Assembly: GCA_900321335.1 (NCBI GenBank)
Contig: ONVR01000336.1
Span: forward strand, 1-5,778
Direction: 5' to 3'
DNA: 5,778 nucleotides
Origin: an uncultured Eubacteriales bacterium
GTDB taxonomy: Bacteria; Bacillota; Clostridia; Oscillospirales; Oscillospiraceae
Shown: positions 1-5,069 of the stretch, one piece after another
How positions within the stretch are numbered: position 1 is the first letter of the stretch
Layout: every line of letters begins with the position of its first letter
The notes under the pieces: generated by a model
What the model was told of the DNA's origin: nothing
Seen by the model: only the letters and a program-made list of their open reading frames with translations
Database searches by the model: none
Program-made: the position numbers and the translations under genes

Positions 1-252
1 ATGCCGGTGAAGATCGACCCGGGCAAGTGCATAGGCTGCAATACATGCGTGAATGTATGCCCGATGGACGTATACATTCCGAATCCCGAGAAGGGGAAGC
101 CTCCCATCATGCTGCACGTGGAAGAGTGCTGGTACTGCGGCGTGTGCGCCACGGAGTGTCCGACGCCGGGAGCAATGGAGTTCAACTGGCCGCTGCCGCT
201 CAAGCCGCGGTGGAGAAGAAAAGAGACGGGAGAAGTCTTCCAGGTGAAATAA
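1..252 (+). CDS. Two-cluster [4Fe-4S] ferredoxin, AprB-like small subunit
   Basis: An 83-residue soluble electron carrier with two complete [4Fe-4S] motifs. The first is C10-x2-C13-x2-C16-x3-C20-P and the second C43-x2-C46-x2-C49-x3-C53-P, the typical pattern of bacterial ferredoxins. A Trp-Tyr pair sits between the first two cysteines of cluster 2. The tail (about residues 60-83) is rich in Pro, Trp and Arg, as in the small ferredoxins that accompany fumarate-reductase/adenylylsulfate-reductase-type flavoproteins. In that family the flavoprotein gene usually lies directly upstream; here it would be outside the window. The window opens on this ATG, so no ribosome binding site can be seen, but the start fits because the first cluster motif begins ten residues in, as usual. 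The gene is convergent with the next one. The function as ferredoxin is secure; the partner enzyme is inferred. Confidence 0.9.
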   Translation: MPVKIDPGKCIGCNTCVNVCPMDVYIPNPEKGKPPIMLHVEECWYCGVCATECPTPGAMEFNWPLPLKPRWRRKETGEVFQVK

Positions 253-298
253 AAGCATAACATTAAACATAACATTTTCTTCTATTCATCTTCCTTAA

Positions 299-350
299 AT
301 GCAACAAGGCGGGATCGGGAAAACGCTTCCCTGATCCTGCCTCGTTGTAT
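299..350 (+). terminator. Long hairpin after the ferredoxin gene, possible terminator
   Basis: An imperfect stem of about 20 pairs joins roughly 299-321 with 327-350. It contains one A/C mismatch (306/343), a few G-T wobbles and one bulged T (332), around a five-base loop (322-326). It lies 47 nt after the ferredoxin stop, where a terminator would be expected. The sequence after the stem is not a clear T-run on either strand, so it could instead be a transcript-stabilising or partly effective terminator hairpin. Confidence 0.5.
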
Positions 351-375
351 CCGCGGCTTCCGTCTCATGGAGCAG

Positions 376-418
376 AAAAAATCCCTTCTGATAAGCATTT
401 GTGCTTATCAGAAGGGAT
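376..418 (-). terminator. Rho-independent terminator of the leftward URO-D-like gene
   Basis: A perfect 17-bp stem pairs 381-397 with 402-418 around a four-base loop (398-401). Read on the minus strand, the stem runs straight into six T residues (381 down to 376). This is a textbook intrinsic terminator 57 nt past the stop of the leftward gene. On the plus strand the stem is followed only by a weak T-containing stretch, so it may stop rightward read-through from the ferredoxin side less well. Confidence 0.9.
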
Positions 419-474
419 CAATTTGTATGTTCGGTATGCTGCTCAGCAGACCGGAACGCGCAGCGCATCAGGCG

Positions 475-1467
475 TTATCCGAACATCTCCGCGCTTGCCT
501 TGTTGATCTCCTCCGTGACACAGTCAAAGGCGCCGGGGAAGCTGGAGGCAGGGCCGCCTGCGGTGCAGCAGGGGATAAAGTAATTTTTTCCGCAGTCATG
601 ACAGGTTTTGTTAACGTAGTTGTGAATCAGCTCGGGGGTCCAGTTCGGAACGTCAACGACACCGTTGTTGATGCCGCCCATAAAGGAAATCTGACCGCCA
701 TACTGCTTTACCAGAGAAGGCAGATCGTTGGTGTCAAGACAGCCTTGCCAAACGTCGATTCCCATCTCGATCATATACGGAACAAGTGTTGCCGCGAAGG
801 AGTCGCTGTGATGGATAATCAGTTCAACGCCTCTGGACTTGTAGTAACCGTAGATCTTTTTGTATACCGGAACGATAAACTCCCTGAACATGTCCGGGGA
901 GAGGAACGTGGACTTCTGACTGCCCCAGTCGTCATGGTGAATGATGGCGTCGGGATGCAGATGATCGCACAGAACTTTCGCGTATTTCAGCTCCCATTCC
1001 GTGAGCGCGTCCAGAAGCTCCTGCAGCGCTTCCGGTTCGGTGTAGAAACTGATCATACAGTCTTCCATACCCATAAGGTAGTGCATGTTTTCAAACACAC
1101 CCGGAGCGACCATAGCTGTGGCAAATTTTTCGCTGCGGTCGATGGACTCGGCGCTTTTCACTGCCATTGCCCAGTCCTCGTCGGGGAATTCCAGATTGGG
1201 GAAGTGGACGATCTCTTTCCATTGCGTTATGTCCTTGAGCACCTTATGGGCGTCATCGTGAACCGGGAAAGGTCCCGGTGTGTTCTCCTGGAAGCGGATC
1301 GTCACGCCCCAGGCGTTCACGATTTCGGTTCCGGGCATAAGTCCGGCATAGGACTTCATCGTATAGGGATCGCCGTAGAGAAACTCCAAAGCCTCGAATT
1401 GGTTGACAAGGCGATCCGGATTTCCACCGCGTATTGTTTCAAGCATATTCTGACGTTTGGTTAGCAT
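475..1467 (-). CDS. URO-D/MtaA-superfamily protein, candidate methyltransferase with H-x-D site
   Basis: A 330-residue soluble protein, close to the usual length of the uroporphyrinogen-decarboxylase fold family, which also includes the methylcobamide:coenzyme M methyltransferases (MtaA, MtbA, CmuA). Visible marks are an HHDDWGSQ segment (177-184) followed by a 'SP-x-MF-x-EFI-x-P' stretch (190-200), an HHSDS segment (219-223), 'GIDVWQG' (236-242), 'FMGGI' (262-266) and a late Cys-Cys pair (300-301) before GGP. Zinc-dependent members of this family use H-x-C plus a distal Cys; here the first site reads H220-S-D222, with Asp in place of Cys, while a distal Cys is present. The start at 1467 is chosen over an in-frame ATG at 1536. 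The former has an AAGGAAGGG ribosome binding site (1485-1477) about 9 nt upstream and opens directly with the family N-terminus, and the longer form would begin with 23 unrelated residues. It is transcribed alone, from an extended -10 promoter to a strong terminator. True haem-pathway HemE is unlikely given the motifs and setting. The reaction and substrate are not known. Confidence 0.87.
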   Translation of the reverse strand: MLTKRQNMLETIRGGNPDRLVNQFEALEFLYGDPYTMKSYAGLMPGTEIVNAWGVTIRFQENTPGPFPVHDDAHKVLKDITQWKEIVHFPNLEFPDEDWAMAVKSAESIDRSEKFATAMVAPGVFENMHYLMGMEDCMISFYTEPEALQELLDALTEWELKYAKVLCDHLHPDAIIHHDDWGSQKSTFLSPDMFREFIVPVYKKIYGYYKSRGVELIIHHSDSFAATLVPYMIEMGIDVWQGCLDTNDLPSLVKQYGGQISFMGGINNGVVDVPNWTPELIHNYVNKTCHDCGKNYFIPCCTAGGPASSFPGAFDCVTEEINKASAEMFG

Positions 1468-1476
1468 AAGAAACAA

Positions 1477-1485
1477 CCCTTCCTT
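1477..1485 (-). promoter_or_regulatory. Ribosome binding site fixing the 1467 start
   Basis: The minus strand reads AAGGAAGGG here, ending 9 nt before the ATG at 1467. Nothing comparable precedes the in-frame upstream ATG at 1536. A small inverted repeat just upstream (arms 1498-1502 and 1509-1513, six-base loop) lies in the same leader and could form a short RNA hairpin; its role is unknown. Confidence 0.6.
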
Positions 1486-1562
1486 GATTTCAAAATACAG
1501 GTCGAGAAACCTGGCGCTGCAAAACCCTTTCTCCAAAGAATTGATATGTCATTTCATGAGTA

Positions 1563-1571
1563 ATTATATCA
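1563..1571 (-). promoter_or_regulatory. Extended -10 promoter for the leftward URO-D-like gene
   Basis: The minus strand carries a perfect TATAAT (1568 to 1563) preceded by TG one base upstream (1571-1570), the extended -10 form TGnTATAAT. No good TTGACA-like box is found about 17 bp further upstream, which fits promoters that rely on the extended -10. Transcription would start near 1556, giving a leader of about 90 nt before the ATG at 1467. Confidence 0.6.
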
Positions 1572-1645
1572 TATGTATAAGAAAAGGCTTGTGTGCTGTG
1601 AGTATGAAAAACGGGGCAATTTATCGTATTTGGGACATAATGCAT

Positions 1646-1671
1646 TTGCACTTGTGAGAGTTTAATATAAC
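1646..1671 (+). promoter_or_regulatory. Possible promoter for the rightward URO-D-like gene
   Basis: A TATAAC hexamer (1666-1671) has a TTGCAC-like element upstream (1646-1651), but the spacing is only 14 bp, or 15 bp if TTTGCA (1645-1650) is used, shorter than the ideal 17. It is the best match in the divergent region on this strand and lies about 70 nt before the ATG. An alternative TAAAAT (1700-1705) lies inside the inverted repeat and lacks a -35 partner. This is a tentative call. Confidence 0.3.
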
Positions 1672-1681
1672 ATTGAGCAGA

Positions 1682-1714
1682 AAAATGTTTGTTTTTAGGT
1701 AAAATAAACATTTT
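1682..1714 (+). repeat. AT-rich 14-bp inverted repeat, candidate operator or leader hairpin
   Basis: The left arm AAAATGTTTGTTTT (1682-1695) matches the right arm AAAATAAACATTTT (1701-1714) as an inverted repeat around the five-base centre TAGGT. The only imperfection is a G-T wobble (1691/1705). It lies just downstream of the possible rightward promoter and ends 16 nt before the GGAGG of the next gene. As DNA it has the form of a dimeric repressor operator; as RNA it would be a weak AU hairpin near the ribosome binding site. No T-run follows it, so it is not a standard terminator. Confidence 0.5.
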
Positions 1715-1742
1715 GCCTGGGTGAACTTATGGAGGTCAACAA

Positions 1743-2738
1743 ATGGTACTTACAGCAAAAGAAAACTATCTGAGAACACTGGACGGCGAGATTCCGGAGT
1801 ATACGCCATCCTGGTATACACCGTACATTGCAGGCATAAGAGAGGAATTGCTCACACCGGCCAGCCTGCCGGACGGCAAACCCTTTATTACCAGCCTGGG
1901 CGTGGAATATGTCGGCTCGAAAGAGCTCAATTACGGCGCAATGCCGGCACCCGGAAAAGTTGTGATCGATGACATCCTGAAATGGCACGACCAGCTGAAG
2001 ATCCGTGATGTGACCGGAAGAGACTGGGAGGGGTATTACAAGAAGGAAAGCGAGAAGATCGACCGCAAGAATCTTTGCGTCGCGGTTGACGGCGGCGATT
2101 ACTTCCTGACGCTTGTTGCCCTCATGGGTTTTGAAAACACCATGCTGGCTCTGTATGAGGAACCGGAGGAGGTGAAGGCACTGCTGACGGAGATATCCAA
2201 CTTCTATCTGATGGTAACAAAAAAACAGATGGAATACCTCAAACCGGATCTGTATATCCTGATGGATGACGACTCGGCCTACAGAAGACCGTTCTTCTCC
2301 CTGGAAATCTACAGAGATATCTTCAAGCCCTTCCATAAAAAGCACTGTGAGCTCGCCCTTGAGCATGGCTGCCACGTGCTTCGCCATGACTGCGGCCGTT
2401 CCGAACAGTTTATTGACGACTGGCTGGAAATCGGCGTCTGCTCCTGGAACCCGGCACAGACGTCAAATGACTGCGCGGGGATCAAAAAGAAGTACGGCGA
2501 CAGGCTGACGCTGGAAGGGTGCTGGGACAGCCTGATCGTTCCGAATATGAGCGACGATGAGCTGATTGCGTATCTGGATGAGTATTGCGCCACGTTCCTG
2601 CCCGGCGGAAGATTCGTATTCTCGGCCAACACAGGCAGAATGGTCATGGCGACCAAAGACGATCCCGACCCGCAGATGGATCTGATCCGCAAATACTACG
2701 AGGAAAACGTAAGAGACTGGTATAAGAAGCACGCATAA
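1743..2738 (+). CDS. URO-D/MtaA-superfamily protein, candidate methyltransferase with H-x-C site
   Basis: A 331-residue soluble protein of the same fold family as the divergent neighbour, but clearly a different subgroup; the two share few motifs beyond the family framework. Visible marks are a 'MDDDSAYRRPFFS' segment (174-186), the RHDCG motif with H215-D-C217 followed by FIDDW (223-227), 'SWNPAQTSND' (234-243), and 'LEGCWDS' (257-263). H-x-C is the first half of the zinc site in MtaA/MtbA-type methyltransferases. The distal Cys of those enzymes is not evident near residues 292-298, which read VFSANTG. The start is secure: GGAGG (1731-1735) lies 7 nt before the ATG. It probably forms an operon with the aldo/keto reductase 39 nt downstream. 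Members of this family have been assigned to methyl transfer from methylated substrates to cobamides or from cobamides to thiols or folates; which applies here cannot be told. No corrinoid-binding protein is encoded in the window. Confidence 0.87.
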   Translation: MVLTAKENYLRTLDGEIPEYTPSWYTPYIAGIREELLTPASLPDGKPFITSLGVEYVGSKELNYGAMPAPGKVVIDDILKWHDQLKIRDVTGRDWEGYYKKESEKIDRKNLCVAVDGGDYFLTLVALMGFENTMLALYEEPEEVKALLTEISNFYLMVTKKQMEYLKPDLYILMDDDSAYRRPFFSLEIYRDIFKPFHKKHCELALEHGCHVLRHDCGRSEQFIDDWLEIGVCSWNPAQTSNDCAGIKKKYGDRLTLEGCWDSLIVPNMSDDELIAYLDEYCATFLPGGRFVFSANTGRMVMATKDDPDPQMDLIRKYYEENVRDWYKKHA

Positions 2739-2749
2739 GCTATTCAGGG

Positions 2750-2773
2750 AAGGAAAGGAAAAGGACGGTGAGG
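2750..2773 (+). promoter_or_regulatory. Purine-rich ribosome binding region before a GTG start
   Basis: The short gap between the two rightward genes is almost entirely purine-rich, with repeated GGAAAGGA-like units and a final GGTGAGG (2767-2773). The latter ends only 4 nt before the GTG at 2778, which is tight; AAAGGA (2760-2765) gives a more usual distance. No in-frame ATG lies nearby, as the ATG at 2785 is out of frame, so GTG is the best start. Confidence 0.45.
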
Positions 2774-2777
2774 TCGC

Positions 2778-3902
2778 GTGGGAAATGAACTCCTCGAACT
2801 CGGAATCGGGAAACTCGGCTATGGCAATATGCGCCTGCCGAAAAAAGACGGAAAGATCGACTACGATACGATCCATCAGATGATCGACACGTTTCTGAAG
2901 AGCGGGAACTCGTATTTCGATACCGCGTATATCTATGAGAACTCAGAAAATGTGCTCAACGAGGCGCTTGTAAAATGCTATCCACGGGACCGGTACAAGA
3001 TCACGACAAAGCTTGCGCTGATCAACGCCAATAAGCCTGATGAGATGAAGATGCAGACGGAAGAGTCACTCAAGAGACTGGGACTTGACTGGGTTGACTT
3101 CTATCTGCTCCACGGGCTGACAACGCCGACGATCGAAAAGGCGGATGCATTCAAAGCCTGGGATTATCTTGCCGGTTTGAAAGAGCAGGGGATCGTAAAA
3201 CATATCGGGTTTTCCTTCCACGGAACGCCGGAAGAACTGGATACGCTGCTGACGCAGCATCCTGAGATCGAATACGTCCAGTTGCAGATCAATTACCTGG
3301 ACTGGGACGATCCAACCGTACAGTCCGGAAGACTGTATGAGACGGTCCGCAAGCACAACAAGCCATTTACCATCATGGAGCCCAATAAGGGAGGGTGGCT
3401 TGCCAGCACCGCGTCCGACGTCGGCAAACTTCTGAAAAGCGCAAATCCGGATGTTTCCGTTGCGTCCTGGGCGTTCCGGTTCGTCCTGGGGCTGGAGGGC
3501 CTGTTCGTATGTCTTTCCGGTATGGGCAATGTTCAGGAGGTGGAAGACAATATCCATACCTTCAAGAATTATAAACCGCTGAGCGAAGAAGAACACGGAC
3601 TTCTGAAACAGGCTGTTGACATCATAAGAGCAACACCGAATATCCCTTGTACCGGCTGCGGCTATTGCGCTCCGAACTGCCCGAAAAAGATCGTGATTCC
3701 CGGATTTATGAATCTTTACAACAACTATCTGAAGCATAAAAACCTGGATACGATCAAGCATATCCATAATATGTGTACCATGGGAGACAATGGAAGACCG
3801 GCAGATTGTGTACAGTGCGGCGCCTGTGAAAAGCACTGCCCACAGCATCTGGAGATTCGCAAAGTGATGAGCGAAGTGGCCCGGATCGTTGGAGAAGGAT
3901 AA
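2778..3902 (+). CDS. Aldo/keto reductase with C-terminal two-cluster ferredoxin domain (COG1453 type)
   Basis: A 374-residue fusion oxidoreductase. Residues about 8-265 form an aldo/keto reductase TIM barrel with the full catalytic set visible: D48 and Y53 in 'FDTAYIYENSE', K78 in 'ITTKLA', and H112 in 'YLLHG'. The C-terminal part carries two [4Fe-4S] motifs, C291-x2-C294-x2-C297-x3-C301-P and C344-x2-C347-x2-C350-x3-C354-P. Family members are cytoplasmic and are predicted to reduce or oxidise a carbonyl/alcohol while exchanging electrons with the clusters; physiological substrates are mostly unknown. The start is a GTG, since no in-frame ATG fits and the conserved N-terminus (GKLGYGNMRLP) begins at residue 11. 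It follows the H-x-C URO-D-like gene by 39 nt, so co-transcription is likely. No terminator with a T-run follows the stop. It could process the product left after methyl removal, or pass electrons to the neighbouring system; both are inference. Confidence 0.92.
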   Translation: MGNELLELGIGKLGYGNMRLPKKDGKIDYDTIHQMIDTFLKSGNSYFDTAYIYENSENVLNEALVKCYPRDRYKITTKLALINANKPDEMKMQTEESLKRLGLDWVDFYLLHGLTTPTIEKADAFKAWDYLAGLKEQGIVKHIGFSFHGTPEELDTLLTQHPEIEYVQLQINYLDWDDPTVQSGRLYETVRKHNKPFTIMEPNKGGWLASTASDVGKLLKSANPDVSVASWAFRFVLGLEGLFVCLSGMGNVQEVEDNIHTFKNYKPLSEEEHGLLKQAVDIIRATPNIPCTGCGYCAPNCPKKIVIPGFMNLYNNYLKHKNLDTIKHIHNMCTMGDNGRPADCVQCGACEKHCPQHLEIRKVMSEVARIVGEG

Positions 3903-3989
3903 CACCCCGGAACAGATTAATAACCGTTTGTGCTGACAGCATTAAAAACGGGAGGTGAATTAGAACTCCTGCGTGATAGGGGACAAGCA

Positions 3990-4067
3990 ATGATGTTCCT
4001 GCGTAAAACAAGAGAAAAGGGAATCGACATCAACACAAACAGATTTCATACCAGCAAAAAACAATAA
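3990..4067 (+). CDS. Possible 25-residue leader peptide before the permease gene
   Basis: A short ORF starts with two ATG codons (3990 and 3993) and ends with TAA at 4065-4067, 15 nt before the permease start. AGGGG (3978-3982) lies 7 nt upstream, a good ribosome binding position. The predicted peptide is basic (five Lys, three Arg), with no membrane segment and no run of one amino acid that would suggest classical attenuation. Its stop sits next to the permease's ribosome binding site, so translational coupling is possible. It may equally be chance; no family is recognised. Confidence 0.25.
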   Translation: MMFLRKTREKGIDINTNRFHTSKKQ

Positions 4068-4070
4068 GTG

Positions 4071-4076
4071 AGGAGG
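4071..4076 (+). promoter_or_regulatory. AGGAGG ribosome binding site fixing the 4083 start
   Basis: A perfect AGGAGG lies 6 nt before the ATG at 4083. An in-frame GTG at 4068 would place the start codon upstream of and against this site and would add five codons that are themselves the ribosome binding sequence, so ATG 4083 is preferred. Confidence 0.8.
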
Positions 4077-4082
4077 AAGAGA

Positions 4083-5069
4083 ATGTTACGATTTATAGGA
4101 AAGCGTCTGTTGATTCTGATACCGACGCTGCTGGCAATCACCATCGTGGTACAGCTGTTCATCATTATCACACCCGGTGACCCGGCCAGAATGATGGGCG
4201 GAACCCAGGCCTCGGAAGAGGAGCTCGAGGCGCTGAGAGAAGAGATGGGACTGAATGACCCGTTCCTGGTTCGGTACTGGAACTATATGAAGAGTATTTT
4301 CAAAGGGGACTTTGGAATCTCGTACCGAACCAAAGCCCCGGTCATGCGCGAGATCATGAAGCGATTCCCCTATACGCTGCTTCTGGTCTTTGTCAGTATG
4401 GCACTGGCCTTGCTCATGGGAATTCCCACCGGAATCTACGCGGCAACACACCAGTACACCTGGAAGGATAATCTTTCAATTTTCCTGTCCCTGTTCTGCG
4501 TATCCATGCCGGCATTCTGGTTTGCGTTACTGTTAATCAAGTATCTATGCGTCAAGTGGCGGCTTCTTCCGGTGGCGGGCGTTGATACGTGGAAAGGCTG
4601 GATCCTTCCCTGCTTCACAACGGCCCTGTGTTATGCGGCATCTATCGCACGGCAGATGCGCTCGAACATGCTGGAAGTCATCCGCCAGGACTATATCACC
4701 ACCGCCAGAGCAAAGGGACAGACAGAACGAAAGGTGCTTTACAGCCACGCCCTTCAAAACGCAATTATTCCCATCATCATGACGGTCGGCAGCACGTTTG
4801 GTATGGCAATGGGCGGCTCTCTGGTGACCGAGGTCATTTTTGGCATTCCCGGTTTGGGCAGCTACACAATTGACGCACTGAACTCCAGAGATTATCCCGT
4901 TATCCAGACAAACGTTCTGTTCCTGTCAGCCCTGTTCTGCATCATCCTGCTGCTGACAGACGTCGCCTTCGCCATAGCAGATCCGAAGATTCGGGCACTG
5001 TATATCGGAAAGGGCCGAAGGAAGAAAAAAGACAAGGCGAAAGAAAAAGTAGAAGGGAGTGCTGCATAG
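4083..5069 (+). CDS. ABC transporter permease, DppB/OppB-type (dipeptide/oligopeptide/nickel family)
   Basis: A 328-residue inner-membrane permease, the usual length for DppB-type subunits. The N-terminal hydrophobic helix spans about residues 9-30 and is followed by the extracytoplasmic 'PGDPAR' and 'GDFGISYRT-x-APV' segments (31-36, 75-87) typical of the family. More membrane helices lie at about 97-121, 131-156, 173-188, 224-251 and 275-299. The cytoplasmic EAA loop, 'DYITTARAKG' (203-212), is intact and should contact the ATPase; 'IFGIPGLGSYTIDALNSRDYPVIQ' marks (252-275) and 'DPKIRALY' (300-307) close the family pattern. The tail (310-328) is very Lys/Arg-rich, as expected for a cytoplasmic end. 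It is followed with no gap by the second permease (TAG then ATG), so the two subunits are made together and should form a heterodimeric channel. Substrate class cannot be read from the permease; peptides, nickel, opines or other small solutes are all possible. Confidence 0.93.
   Translation: MLRFIGKRLLILIPTLLAITIVVQLFIIITPGDPARMMGGTQASEEELEALREEMGLNDPFLVRYWNYMKSIFKGDFGISYRTKAPVMREIMKRFPYTLLLVFVSMALALLMGIPTGIYAATHQYTWKDNLSIFLSLFCVSMPAFWFALLLIKYLCVKWRLLPVAGVDTWKGWILPCFTTALCYAASIARQMRSNMLEVIRQDYITTARAKGQTERKVLYSHALQNAIIPIIMTVGSTFGMAMGGSLVTEVIFGIPGLGSYTIDALNSRDYPVIQTNVLFLSALFCIILLLTDVAFAIADPKIRALYIGKGRRKKKDKAKEKVEGSAA

Larger units (their letters stand above)
3903..4082 (+). promoter_or_regulatory. 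Structured 180-nt leader before the ABC permease genes
   Basis: A nested hairpin pairs CCGTTT (3924-3929) with AAACGG (3946-3951) and, inside it, TGCT (3931-3934) with AGCA (3938-3941). Its right side runs into a GGGAGG (3950-3955) that looks like a ribosome binding site but has no start codon at the right distance; that site can also pair with ACTCC downstream (3965-3969). The octamer TCCTGCGT occurs twice (at about 3968 and 3997). CTGACA (3933-3938) could be a -35 box, but no good -10 follows. The region may be a control leader or the scar of a lost gene. Confidence 0.35.

Noticed and set aside
381..418. The perfect 17-bp palindrome as a mobile-element end or attachment site
   Set aside because: The T-run right after the stem on the minus strand and its position after a stop codon explain it fully as a terminator; no transposase or target duplication is visible.
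367..1464. A 365-codon open frame on the plus strand opposite the leftward URO-D-like gene
   Set aside because: Its translation shows no recognisable family, it begins inside the terminator region, and the minus strand has family motifs, a ribosome site, a promoter and a terminator. It is a by-product of codon bias in the real gene.
1468..1536. N-terminal extension of 23 residues on the leftward URO-D-like protein
   Set aside because: The extension is not family-like, and a good ribosome site lies inside it, directly before the ATG at 1467.
1695..2387. A 230-codon open frame on the minus strand over the rightward URO-D-like gene and the divergent region
   Set aside because: Antisense to a well-supported gene with its own ribosome site, with no recognisable motifs, and running through the promoter region.
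475..2738. Either URO-D-like gene as hemE (uroporphyrinogen decarboxylase of haem synthesis)
   Set aside because: No other tetrapyrrole gene is nearby, the motifs (HHSDS, RHDCG) are those of the methyltransferase-like branches, and two diverged copies side by side do not fit a haem role.
3066..3905. A 279-codon open frame on the minus strand opposite the aldo/keto reductase
   Set aside because: It overlaps a gene with complete catalytic and cluster motifs; its own translation has no family features.
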